From NCBI GenBank assembly GCA_030765045.1, contig CM060961.1, positions 96,363,135-96,427,134 of the forward strand: DNA of 64,000 nt, in the 5' to 3' direction. This stretch comes from Tenodera sinensis. Lineage: Eukaryota > Arthropoda > Insecta > Mantodea > Mantidae. This document shows positions 48,946 to 58,902 of the stretch, piece after piece. The notes below the pieces were generated by a model, which was given only the letters and a program-made list of their open reading frames with translations, did no database searches and was not told where the DNA came from. Each line of letters begins with the position of its first letter. Within the stretch, counting starts at the first letter, position 1. Both the position numbers and the translations under genes were made by a program.

Positions 48946-49354
48946 AAAGAAGGATTATGCTAAAAATATATAAAGTTGTGTTAATTCAGCGGTGACCATC
49001 CATCAGAACTGGAAGGTACCGCCGTGCACGTCACGTCCACACTTGACGCAGGTAGCTTCACCGTTACAGAAATCACTAGTATGATCAAAGCGCTGAAACT
49101 TTATAGCATCGGAGTGGGTTCGGTGTATCATACGGCCTAACTTCAATTGCCCTTCTCTTGCCTTAATTCTTTGCGGCAGATCTACCTCATCAAAGATAAG
49201 GAAATGGTACGGATGGGCACATACTTGCCTCATTCTTTCAGCTGAACCTTGCGTAATGAAGGCTATACTCCACTCCACTCCTTCAGTCGGAGGGGCAGGC
49301 AGTCAGTATCCAGTGACGGACTCAAACAGGCGATTCCATGGAAGTTTCTAAGTC

Positions 49355-49587
49355 ATACCTTGAATTTTCTGGGAATATTCTCAGAAGATATCTTCATTCC
49401 GGATGATTTTTGCATAAATAGTGAACAGTTAGAGGCAAACAAAAGCTTACTTAATAAAAAATGTGGATCTAGTTGAAACACAAAATACTGCGTTTTTCTT
49501 TTGAGTCAACCATTTCCGAGATAGTCATTCTTATTTGTTGGTATTTTCCAATACTTATACTTTTTTTAAATATGAATGTCATTAAAT

Positions 49588-49642
<55 letters not shown>

Positions 49643-49830
49643 GTCTTCCAAAGAGAACGGGGTTTTTAGAGGGATCGCATAGTAACCAGCTCTTGAAACA
49701 TTTAACTATTGCTTAAAATCTACCATATTCTCCTTGCACCTACAAGAGAATTAGCTATGAGTTACTTTCTCGAAATGTTTATGTCGATTAAAAAGAAGTA
49801 GATGAAGTAGCACTTGCAATAGTGTGTATA
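49355..49830 (+). repeat. Repeat family R, partial copy R6
   Basis: Matches the 3' half of R (CTTGAATTTTCTGGG, GATGATTTTTGCATAA, AACCATTTCCGAGATAG, CCTTGCACCTACAAGAGAA). A T-run (49589-49641) has replaced part of it. Confidence 0.7.
49589..49641. repeat. T homopolymer (about 53 bp)
   Basis: Uninterrupted T run inside R6; length in such runs is unreliable. Confidence 0.9.
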
Positions 49831-50672
49831 AGAGTGAGTATAGCTCTACACATATTTGTAAACAGAGTTTCTCCAAATTGAATCATATTAAAAATCTGTA
49901 TCGCAGTAGGTTATGCGACGAGCACTTGGTGTATCTTCTAAGGCTATGCTCTTCGACTTTGTCGCCAAATACTGATTTACCCTACCAAAGAAGTCACTAA
50001 TAAATAGATGTGTAGCGCATAAGATTTGAAAGTGTTTTCGTAAATCAAACGAAACATACATGTAACCAACCCGTCACTGCAACACAATGCACGGTTGGGG
50101 GTTAAAGTGACGCAAAGTCCGTGTATAGTGGAAGGGGGTAAATGGAAGCTTTCCTCTTTCGTAAACGTTGGACATCGCTGCGATACTCACATGTGACGCC
50201 TTGATGTTGTAGGTTCTCCTGAATCTCCTCGTTGGAGATACCGTCCAATCTCCGATCAGGTGCTGATCACCGCGCGAGGAGTTCAAGTTCCGGTGCACCT
50301 CTACTTGTACCGGATAACCGGCTAACACATTGACTTTTAGTATTTTGGCTGCTGGGATGCTGAATTACCTTCGACCAGGAAGGTGCCATTTCGTGATCTA
50401 GTGCAAGACTTGACTGGGACAGCTATTTTGTCAAGACCCTCGTGGATGACAAATGAATTCACCGGGGTAAATTTCTTACCTTCCTCTGTTCTATTAATAA
50501 TTAGTTTAGTAATGAGGATCACAAGACTCGACTTCTTTTCCAATAGGTACTCTTTAAGATTTTTACTTTCTCTACTATTGAAGTAGACCCAAAATTTCGA
50601 GTCGAAATTTCACCGCAAATATACGTTCTGAGGTCCCCTAAATAAAAAAAAAGCAATTTTAGAAAAGGTTAC

Positions 50673-50678
50673 ACGCGC

Positions 50679-50722
<44 letters not shown>
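50673..50722. repeat. (GT)n microsatellite inside R7
   Basis: ACACGCGCGC followed by about 20 GT units, at the same internal site as the tracts in R1, R3 and R5. Confidence 0.95.
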
Positions 50723-50723
<1 letters not shown>

Positions 50724-51642
50724 TGTACGTGTATTCGTCTGTGAACAGCATAACTAATAAACGAGAACTCTGTTAAAAGCCAAAGTTGGTATTTAAGTAT
50801 ATCTTTCAAGATGCAACACGAGGATTTTGACGAAAATTCCTCCACCCTATACTACCATTTACATGGAAAATTTTCCGAAAATGATTTTCTCAAAGTTGGC
50901 TCTAAAATTTTGATTAAAATGTCATATGTTTAAAACATCCTGTTGGCAAATTAAATCTTTATTTTGAATTCTCTGGCTATAGCCTATGTAATCCTGTTTA
51001 CTTTTGATGATTTTTGCATAACTGGCAAACCGTAAGAAATAGACTTATTATAATCTTACTATAAAACGTATATAGAGCTCGCTAAAACACACAAGTCAAG
51101 TCCCAATGCTTTTTTTTTTTTTTTTTTTTTTTTTTTGGGGGGGGGGGGTCCAGCGAACCATTTCGGAGGTAGGTATTCCTAGTTATTGGTGTGAGTTTTG
51201 CCTTTGAAGCATAGTAGTTACAACATGTAACTACCTTTTCAAAACTGTTCCTTTCCACTTGCACGGTGGTTACACAGCACAACCACTGCGCTGCAATCAC
51301 TGGACGCTGGTGAATGGGGGGAAATTTTTTGTTGTCCAGTTCTTCGCTTCTGGAGCGGACAATTAATAAAGATGGCTGTTGTTATGGTGTGGCATTCGCG
51401 CCTGAAAATCACGCCAAGGATTGGTATTTGAATAACATTGATAAAATTTTAAAACCAGGTAAGTTTTATGTGATAATATATATGCCTAGAAATCACAGAA
51501 TATATTTCAATAATGAAAATAACGGGTATGCATGTGTCACGTTCACTCAGGTTTGGAATAATTGTGTGGTTTCACAGCATAACTACTATGCAAGCAGGTT
51601 ACAGGAGGCACATAACCTATAAAATGAATATTTGTTTCAGTC

Positions 51643-53650
51643 ATGTCTACCAAGAAGAAGTGGGATGTGCATGGACATGTCATTTTGGAGAATTTGTAAG
51701 AAAATATATATGAAATATTGGACGAAATTCTCAGTGATACTGATTCTCTGGACAATTTTATCTCAGATAGTGAAGAAATAGATGTTAGGGAAATAGTCAA
51801 TGAATCTGTTTCTGTAAATGAGGATAATGAAAATGAAGCTTTTCAAGCAGAAGTTCCTGTTTTCATTAAGAATACAGAAGACAGCGATGACGAGACACCA
51901 TTGAATGTGCGGTTATTGGGTATGGATGGAATATGGGAAAAGAAACGGCAGAGTTTTGACACCGGTATGTTTGTAAAGGCATGTGGCCCAAATATTCCCA
52001 TGACTGTGGAGTCACCTACTGTTATCGTTTTACATTTGTTCACCGAGGAAATGCTGGAACATCTAACATATCACACTAATTTGTATGCTACTCAATCGGG
52101 TAACAATTTGAACCAGCTTCTTTGAGTGAAATTAGAGTATTTTTAGGTATAAACACAATGATGGGAATGAAAAGCCTTCGTATAGAGCCTATTGGTCCAG
52201 TATTCTGCAACTTCGGGATCTATACATTGCTTCCGTAATTTCAGTAAATAGATTTGGCTGGTTTCTGACAAATTTCCATCTGAACAATAATATCCTGCAG
52301 TCAAAATCGGGAGAACTAGGTTAGGACAAGCTTTACAAGCTCCTTCCACTACTGGATACCCTCAGTAGAACATACAAACAATCTTACAGCCCAGGTCAAT
52401 ACCAGTCTGTGGATGAAAGCATGATAAGGTTCAAGGATCGTAGTGCCATCAAGCAGTATATGCCAAACAAACCAATAAAGAGAGGCTACACAGTTTGGGT
52501 TCGTGCTGATGAGAGTGCTTTGTTTGTGAATTTCAAATTTATACTGGAAAAGTAGAAAATGCCAGAGAGTTGAACTTATGTAAAAGGGTAGTACAAGACC
52601 TTACTTGAGAATTGGTTGGTGGCAATTTCAAAGTTTTCTTTGTCAACTTTTTTACCAGTGCGGGGCTGATCCTCTCCCTGAAGCAGCAAACAATTTATGC
52701 ATGTGAACATGGATGTCGCGAAGGGGGGGGTGGCAAGTGGGGCCGCGGCCCCCTTTGGAAGTTGGTGAACTTAATGTGCAATAAATTCATGACCATTAAA
52801 CTATTATTTTAATTTTGATGCAAACAATTTTTATTTAGCACAAATTAATACGGTTATCTGCAACAAATATAAATTTTGACAATAAAATAATTAATGTTAT
52901 CTGAAAACAAACTTCCGACATGTACCCCCCCCCCTTGGAAAAAAGTCTGCCGACACTCATGCATGTGGAATAGTTAGACGTGGGCGCCTAGGTCTGCCAC
53001 TAGAAGAAAAGAAAGATAGCAGAATGGAACGCGGGGAACATGAAAGTCACACATCTTATACTGGTATTTCCTGGTTGAAATGGAAGGACTGGAGGCGCAT
53101 TCTCTTCCTTTCAAATTTCCACGATCCCTCTATTGATACAATTGTTCCGAGAAAACAGAGAAATGGTTCTATAACTGAAATTGCATGTCCACAGCTTGTC
53201 AGGGTCTACAATCAACATATGGGGTATGTGGACAAAGCTGATATGTTGAAATCATTGTACGAGGTAGGCAGAAAATGTAGAAAGTGGTGACACTGTATAT
53301 TTTGGCACTTTTTTATGTCACACTGACAAATGCTTTTTACTCTTTATTCAATGAACAGCAAAGGTGAAAAAGTAACCCTGTAGGAATTCAGAGTAGTTGT
53401 TGCTGATGGTTTAGTTGGTGTAACGCTGCTAACACCAAAAGGAAGAAAACCTTTACCGAAACCTGTAAGTTACTTCAAACCTTCTATTCCCTATGAGAAG
53501 AGATTCGACAAGGCAGCTCACACGCCACTACGTGGATCATCCAAATACTGTGCTCAGTCTAGCACTAAAGCAGAACCACACAGAAGTAAATGGGCCTGCA
53601 GTATCTGTCAAGTGGCACTATGTTTAAATGAGACAAGAAACTGTTTCCTA
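51643..53650 (+). pseudogene. piggyBac transposase, multiply broken
   Basis: The probable start is ATG 51643 just after an intron acceptor (TTTGTTTCAG), with a possible 5'-UTR donor GTAAGT at 51460. After an early in-frame TAA, the frame 51718-52125 has the acidic N-terminus (SDTDSLDNFISDSEEID) and the core start. The core continues in other frames: PGQYQSVDESMIRFKDRS (about 52393-52446; catalytic Asp region), QYMPNKPIKRGYTVWVRAD (52456-52512), FKVFFVNFFTSAGL, then after the MITE RRGRLGLPLEEK, VRVYNQHMGYVDKADMLKSLY (about 53200-53262; conserved N-x-x-MGGVD-like site) and a C-terminal Cys-rich KWACSICQVALCLNETRNCF (53590-53648). Dead. Confidence 0.8.
52706..52958 (+). mobile_element. MITE (G-run-ended family), copy 2, exact 9-bp TSD
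   Basis: Same family as 13967-14216, opposite orientation, with GAAGGGGGGG and TACCCCCCCCCC-type inner ends. ATGCATGTG at 52697-52705 and 52959-52967 is an exact 9-bp duplication inside the piggyBac transposase frame. Removing the MITE and one copy restores local similarity to the piggyBac family. Confidence 0.85.
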
Positions 53651-54184
53651 CTGTACAATTCAAAGCGAGCCTGTGTTAATTGCAGTGCTATGTTGCATAG
53701 TGGTTTCACCAAGTAACCACCATTTTTCAAAAACCAAAATATATAGTTTTGAAAATATTTCAATGTCAATCCCTTCCTTAGATCACAATAAATGTTTTTT
53801 TAGTTCAATTTCATTTTCCTTTACCTTTCCCTAAATGCGTGCTTCAAAGGGTTAATCGTGCAGAGATAATGGAATTTCAAAGCTTTAGAAGACTTAACAA
53901 TCGCTCAGAACCAACTGTGTTGCCTTATTCCCCTTGCGTCTATAAACAAGTGAATAATAAGATAATTTCTGCAAATGGTCGTCTCGATTAACATGAAGAA
54001 GATATAGGAATAAGAGTTTGTAAGAATAGCGAGTACAAGAGTAGAGAAATTCATGTGAGTAACACATCAGATTTTTGTATGTGTTGCCATAGAAATAAAT
54101 GAAAAATGTCATCCCCAAGTTCTCCCCACGGAGTCCAACCAGAAGTCATCCCACCACTGCAAAGGATCACGCCGTTCCACTCAC

Positions 54185-54730
54185 CCTGGGGTTCGGTGAA
54201 TATACGTAATTCATACAATTTTCTATGATTGAAATAGAAATATATATTACATACATTACATCGTTTTCTCTGCTCACTTTTATTTTACAATACAATCACA
54301 CGCCATTCTCTACCGACTCGCCCTTAAGCATACAATACAATTTTCTACATGTTTGAAATATAAATGTAAAGTATTACATTCACATGGTTTAGAGACCTGC
54401 TTTTCTTTTGCGTAACATATTCACATGTCCTTCTCTACTTCCTCCTCTACAAACAATTCATACAGTTCTTTTACTCGCTTTTCTTCCTGCAGTATTCCTG
54501 ATTGGTTCCTGATTTGCATACTGCATCTCCCGAGTTTCTATTTATTTTTTCTTCTTTATAGTATCCTAAGGGATTAATTTTCTTTAAGCGTACCTATTAA
54601 GTAATATTATTTTAAGCGTCTCCAAAGAAATACAAGGCTATTGGACAAGTGCAACCTAAGTCTACAAGTTGTAGGGATAAATCGTTAAACCATGGGCAAA
54701 GTCTGGTATTTCAGCTGGTATGAAATGACT
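54185..54730 (-). repeat. Element T-related copy, minus strand
   Basis: Contains reverse-complement T blocks (CATACAATTTTCTATGATTGAAATAG, TTCTCTACCGACTCGCCC, ACATGTCCTTCTCTACTTCC). It ends in ACAAGTTGTAGGGATAAATCGT ... GTCTGGTATTTCAGCTGG, like 48600-48675. Confidence 0.6.
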
Positions 54731-55050
54731 ACAAGAGCAGGGTTTTGTTTTATTAATTAGTAATTACCGTTGTCTGCCCTCCAACTGTAGCATACGCGTG
54801 ATGTTCACAATGCATCTACATACAAGAAAGAGACAGATGAGGTATATTTCATATAGTTATAAGCAGGTATAGAATCTATAAAATAACCACTGTGGACATA
54901 ACCCTAAAGCTTGGTTCAGTATTGGTCTGTGCGAGTAATATTATTAGACTATATTAATTGCAAGACAAACTATACAAAATGATCTGAAATGCTCATACCA
55001 TAGAGATATTTTGTGGCAAGGAAAAGGTAGAATGAGACTGAAAAATTCAA
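54731..55050. other. Intron 1 sequence, nothing recognised
   Basis: AT-rich, no supported feature. Confidence 0.5.
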
Positions 55051-55124
55051 TGGCATAGGTGGGATTTGAACCACGGATCTGCAGGTTACCGTCAGGCTTC
55101 CTTAACCATTAAGCAACCATGGCC
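55051..55124 (-). mobile_element. tRNA-like SINE head
   Basis: The minus strand has GCTTAATGGTTAAGGAAGCC (A-box-like) and CGTGGTTCAAATCCCACC (B-box and T-arm-like), 74 bp in all. The acceptor ends pair poorly (GGCCATG with CTATGCC), so a working tRNA gene is unlikely and a SINE or tRNA relic is preferred. Confidence 0.5.
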
Positions 55125-55465
55125 AACGTGCCGACGCAACATTAAATTCTCCAACACACTCGCATTTTTCCCGATTAACCACACAAGATCTCAATTCATA
55201 TGAGATAACATACCTTAATGGCGACTTACAGTGTTGTAAGTACTTAAGTCGCGGGCTTCTAGTTGAATCAACTATAAGGTCAATTAATGTTCTGTAGTCC
55301 TACACGGCTATTGTGGGGAAGATAGATTAATGGCATTTTTGTGGTAAATGTTACAGCTCTAAAATTCACACATTTTAAGTAGGTACCTCTATTTATCTCC
55401 ACCAAAGTGAGCATCATGAATGCACTATGTGATACCGATACACTACCTGTGCAACTATCACTTAC

Positions 55466-55544
55466 CTGAACCACAGTTGTCAGCTAAAACGCGGTTGCAG
55501 ATGCACAATATCCCTGTTAGTACAAGCAGGCTATGTAATCGCAT
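55466..55544 (-). CDS. Pvr: Signal-peptide first coding exon, probably of the Pvr-like gene
   Basis: ATG at 55544 has A at -3 and an in-frame TAA three codons upstream, so it is the true start of its frame. It codes MRLHSLLVLTGILCIC, NRVLADNCGS: a short basic start, a hydrophobic core of about 12 residues and an A-x-A-like cleavage region (VLA-D), i.e. a secretory signal peptide. The exon ends in phase 1 at a strong GTAAGT donor (55465). The phase and the following acidic residue fit exon 2 at 13840. The link over 41.6 kb is inference. Confidence 0.6.
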
Positions 55545-55739
55545 TCTTCCTTACTCCGTGATAGTCACAACGTAAATACTCCAGAGTTTATCGATGGAGG
55601 AAGCTGGTTGAGTTCAGCATGCTTCCCACTCATTTATTGTATTCCATCTCCGGGACGTAAGCAGCTTATCTATACGCACTTGAAATTGAGTTTTTTTTAA
55701 TGGACCCTCAACTGCTATGGTTCTCAAAGTTCCATTTTA

Positions 55740-56746
55740 CCAGGAGAGCAAAAACTCACCGAATGGGCTGCGCGGTGTTTTGTCTGTCGGCATCCTCGTC
55801 GTTCGTTGCCGTCCACCGCTGTTATAGACAGGCGCGGATGAAACCATAAAGCATTTTTAAAAGCTTTACTGGCCAACTTTACAAAAGGAGATGCTGAAAA
55901 TGGCCACCATCGTCCATACCTACATTTTTGGCAAATCTTTAGGAAACTACCAGCACTCGCCATATTCACGTGCTGGCAATCTCCTGGCGAATATTTTGTT
56001 TTAATTCTTCCAGGGTATGTGGGTTTGTCTTATACACTTTATGTTTTAAGTTACCCCAGAAATAGAAATCGCAGGGCGTTAGGTCGGGGGACTGAGGGGG
56101 CCACAAATCTCTTCTAATAATTCTGTCCTGAAACACACTTTCAACTGTTCTCGTCGAGAGATTGGTCGTATGAGCTATTACAGAGTCTTGTTGAAAAAAG
56201 GCAAAATCGCATTCCCTGTCGGTTTTATCTAAAAATAGGAGCAAAATGTTATTCACGTATGTACGGATGTCAACTGTTGACTCGAAAAAAATTGGGCCTT
56301 TAACTCAGAACCTAATGTTCATGAAATACCCCTTCATAACGATAAATTTGATGCATGATGCGCCATTAGCGGAGCTCCAATAAGCAATTTTTGCATTTCG
56401 GTAGCTTAAAGCATAAGGTGTACAAGACAAAACCATACATCCTGGTAGAATTGGAATAAAATATACGCCGAGAAATTGCTAGCATTTCTCAACATGAACT
56501 ACGACGAGTGATGGATGGTTTCCTAAAGAGGTGCCAAAAATGTATATATGTACATATGGGTGACGGTGACTGTTTCAGCATCTTCTTTCATAAAGTTGGT
56601 CAGTAAAGCCTATAAAAGTAGTTTTAAAAATGCCATATGGTTTCATCCATACCTTTCTATGACAGCGGCAAACGGCAACGAGCGCCGAGGATGCCGACAA
56701 GCAAAACACTGCGCAGCCCGTTCGGAGGTGTTTTGCTCTGCCGGTG
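55740..56746 (-). mobile_element. Mariner-type element with ~190-bp inverted ends
   Basis: Left arm about 55740-55930 and right arm about 56556-56746 are imperfect reverse complements (sharing TTTGCTCT, GCTGCGC, GGATGCCGAC, TATGGTTTCATCC). TA flanks both outer ends (55738-55739 and 56747-56748). The interior carries only the last third of a transposase, so the copy is deleted. It sits about 0.2 kb upstream of the signal-peptide exon and could overlap the promoter or 5' UTR. Confidence 0.75.
55966..56290 (-). pseudogene. Mariner-type transposase C-terminal part
   Basis: A 96-residue open stretch: CDFAFFQQDSVIAHTTNLS (second catalytic Asp in QQDS), RIIRRDLWPPQSPDLTPCDF (third catalytic position, Asp in PCDF) and YFWGNLKHKVYKTNPHTLEEL. 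The first Asp and the DNA-binding domain are absent. It is the same superfamily as the 10-11 kb transposase but a distinct lineage. Confidence 0.85.
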
Positions 56747-56769
56747 TATTGATTGTGAAAGACCGCTTA

Positions 56770-56945
56770 ATTTTACTCAAAAGCATCTTTATCAGGCTCG
56801 AGGTTCTTTAACGTGCCGAAAACGTCGGCTTTACTTCCATGCTACAGATTTTTACGCCCAAAAAAATCCATTGCACTCCGCCGAGTTTGAACCCACGACC
56901 TGGGAACCCAGGGGCTAGCACGTTACCCTTAGACTACGGAGGACG
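56770..56945 (-). mobile_element. tRNA-derived SINE, family F
   Basis: The minus strand starts with CCTCCGTAGTCTAAGGGTAACG (A-box-like) and GGTCGTGGGTTCAAACTCGG (B-box-like). The body contains GGGCGTAAAAATCTGTAGC and CGACGTTTTCGGCACGTTAA-like text. Short 3' end at about 56770. Confidence 0.7.
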
Positions 56946-57009
56946 ACCATTTACACGCAGATATGCTGTTAACATCGCTACATCGCATGCCAACATTTTA
57001 TGTGATCTG

Positions 57010-57319
57010 GTTTGTAAATAATTTATTTACATCCGGACAACTTAAATAGTTTCGTATATCTTCGGAAAAGATGCACTTTGATTTTTAAACTGTGTTTGGA
57101 TAATACTTCACAGAATAAATTCTATGACGTATGTTCCTAGTGCAATACAAAATATTATTATTTTTCACCTCTATGTGTAATGGTTACCACAGGCTATGCA
57201 TATCTTACCAGAGTGTAACTGAAGAGGAAAATACACTACTAAATAATTTGTACTATAAGAAGACAAAGACACATGTTTATAATGCAGTTTAGGAACCAAT
57301 ACTACTACTATTGTCAGAG
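57010..57319. other. Upstream flank, nothing recognised
   Basis: AT-rich. If exon 1 is the true first exon, this is 5' intergenic DNA of the Pvr-like gene. Confidence 0.5.
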
Positions 57320-57750
57320 TTGGACAGCAAGAAAGAATGATGTAAGTTGGGTAAGCACAGTACAGATGAAGTGTCTGAGAGAATATGTGGGAAAATGAGA
57401 AGGAACAGGGTGAGAAAAGCGAGAATCAGAGGAACTGCAACAGAAGACAGTAAGTAGGACAACAGAGGAGAGACAACTTGCCTGGTATAGACATTTAGAA
57501 CAGAGGACTACTGGAAGCTGCATCAGTTTGTGGAAGCAAAGCCCCAAGGTCAAAGACCTGCAGGAAGACCAAGGATGACGTTGGAAGATGCTGTGAAGCA
57601 GGTTGCTGGAAGAAGGGAAAGAACAATGCATCAACTTTGCAACATGACCAGGGACAGAGAACATTTTAAAAGATGGATATGAGGCAATCCTCTGACACTG
57701 CACTAAGTGGCAAAAAGGGTAGATGAAGAAGATGAATAACAGCAACAATT
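57320..57750 (+). pseudogene. RTE-like LINE C-terminus and 3' end
   Basis: Plus-strand reading gives WEAKPQGQRPAGRPRMTLEDA (about 57530-57590) and MTRDREHFKRWI (about 57640-57680), the typical end of insect RTE-like ORFs (EGKRPRGRPRxRW ... AxDRxxWR). After the stop come NPLTLH-like 3' UTR text and a GATGAAGAAGATGAA tail (57720-57740). 5'-truncated with stops. Confidence 0.65.
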
Positions 57751-58084
57751 TGCACTATTCTATACTCAATTTATACATCATTGGTAGGAAATACATTATA
57801 GAAATGAATAAAAATAAAACCAGGGAGACAGCCTTTTGTGGAAAATATCCTGTGCCTAACAAAATAGTTCAGAGAATCATATTTTAAAAAGAATAAAATG
57901 AGTTTAAATATTTGTGTTATAATTTTACCTTTGAGGATGAAGCTGATATAACAAACAAAAAAAGCAAAACTTATGAAAACATTGGGATAATTAATAGTAT
58001 CATGAAATCATACTTAGTAGAAAAAATATTTATTGTAACAACACTAAAAAACAAGTATCACATCAGCACTGCCAATATGCCGGA
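57751..58084. other. AT-rich flank, nothing recognised
   Basis: A 65-codon open frame at 57912-58109 has no recognisable features. Confidence 0.5.
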
Positions 58085-58215
58085 ATTTTGTCCTGTAGGA
58101 GTTCCTTAAGGTGCCAGTAAATCTATTGGCATTGGGCTGTGGCTCTAAAGCACACTTAAAAACCAATTTGGTCTGCATTGGTTTGAACTTGCAACCTTGG
58201 GAGTTTACCCCAAAA
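58085..58215 (-). mobile_element. SINE G fragment
   Basis: On the minus strand: GGTTGCAAGTTCAAACCAATGC (B-box-like), GTTTTTAAGTGTGCTTTAGAG and CAATAGATTTACTGGCACC, the same blocks as SINE G in the 28-38 kb array. Confidence 0.65.
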
Positions 58216-58229
58216 GGACACAACTATTT

Positions 58230-58633
58230 ATGTCTATATAAGATTCTTGTAAGACCAGTGTAAGGCTATGGTAATGAAGCCTGGATAATACAAAGAAGAG
58301 AATAATGTAGGGTTACAGTTATGAGATTTATTTATGTGCCGTACAGAAGGTAATATGGAAAGAGACCACAAAGGAAATGAAATCTAGAGCCATTCTCCAT
58401 CACACACAAAACTACCAGACAACTGGATGACCCACCTTCATCAATTGTCACCTCATAGAATTCCAAGAGTTATGTTTCATTACCACCCTCAAGACAAAGA
58501 ATCATTGGGACGTCCCAAAAAGCACTGGTAGCAATACTCCTGTTTGAGGCTGTAACAGACCACATGGCTTAATACTTGCAGGATGGTGATAATGATGATG
58601 ACGACGATGATGATGACGATGATGACGACGAGT
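58230..58633 (+). pseudogene. LINE C-terminal fragment with GAT/GAC tail
   Basis: Frames give LYKILVRPV (about 58240), GNEAWI, RFIYVPYRR, then HHPQDKESLGRPKKHW-like text (about 58480-58530) and AVTDHMA. It ends in a (GATGAC)n-like tail at 58575-58622. It is the thumb and C-terminus of an insect LINE of the RTE/CR1-like kind. Highly decayed. Confidence 0.55.
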
Positions 58634-58640
58634 GAGTGAG
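58575..58640. repeat. Two abutting LINE tails: GAT/GAC and AGTG repeats
   Basis: (GATGAC)n-like triplets up to 58622, then four GAGTG-type units to 58640. The first belongs to the plus-strand LINE fragment, the second to the minus-strand I-group LINE: a tail-to-tail junction. Confidence 0.7.
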
Positions 58641-58902
58641 TGAGTGGTTAGGGTTTAAGGGCCCGTCGACAGCTAGGTCATTAGAGCCCCAAGTCAAAAG
58701 ATAAAAAATGGATAAAACTCACCACCACTTAAAAGTCAAAGTTAAATATTAAAACGCAAGCTAAAACAGCCAAAAGCTAAAACAGTTAAAACTTAAAACT
58801 TGTCTAAAAAGTATGCTCAAAATAGTTAAAAGCGTGTAAAATGATCTAAAAAGGTAAGCAGATAAAATGTAAAAGGTAAAAAGTAAAACCACACAATAAA
58901 AT

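Larger units (their letters stand above)
49003..50543 (-). pseudogene. I-group LINE ORF1 (gag-like) relic, split by R6
   Basis: Part 1 (50543-50074): FTPVNSFVIHEGLDKIAVPV, SRNGTFLVEGNSASQQ and AGYPVQVEVHRNLNSSRG. This matches the ORF1 N-terminal RNA-binding region of the LINE at 63 kb (ISPFYIKREVDRICGPV; RDGTLLIETNTADQSQ). Part 2 (49330-49003): VDLPQRIKAREGQLKLGRM, then a zinc-knuckle remnant IKFQRFDHTSDFCNGEATCVKCG. R6 (about 49355-49830) lies between. It is frame-shifted and has lost Cys residues. Confidence 0.65.
51200..53851 (+). mobile_element. piggyBac-like transposon in R7, degraded
   Basis: The right end is GCTTCAAAGGG followed by TTAA (53852-53855). The left end is GCCTTTGAAGC at 51200, the eroded inverted partner (CCCTTTGAAGC expected) next to TTTT in place of TTAA. 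It is 2652 bp, includes a transposase relic and a 253-bp MITE. The R sequence joins across it. Confidence 0.8.
50568..54080 (+). repeat. Repeat family R, copy R7, split by piggyBac
   Basis: The left part 50568-51199 starts with the palindromic TTTCTCTACTATTGAAGTAGA and has the (GT)n tract (50673-50722) and a T/G run (51109-51147). The right part 53856-54080 resumes exactly where the R consensus continues (AATCGTGCAGAGATAATGGAA), ending at AACACATCAG. The interruption is the piggyBac element. Confidence 0.8.

Noticed and set aside
51200..53851. This piggyBac as the source of the MITE at 28.8-30.1 kb
   Set aside because: Only the first six terminal bases agree (CCCTTT). Next bases differ (GAAGCACG versus CAGACCCG), so they are probably different piggyBac lineages.
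55051..55124. Functional tRNA gene
   Set aside because: A- and B-box-like sequence is present, but the acceptor stem pairs poorly, so a SINE head is more likely. The same goes for the heads of SINE A, B, C, D and F.
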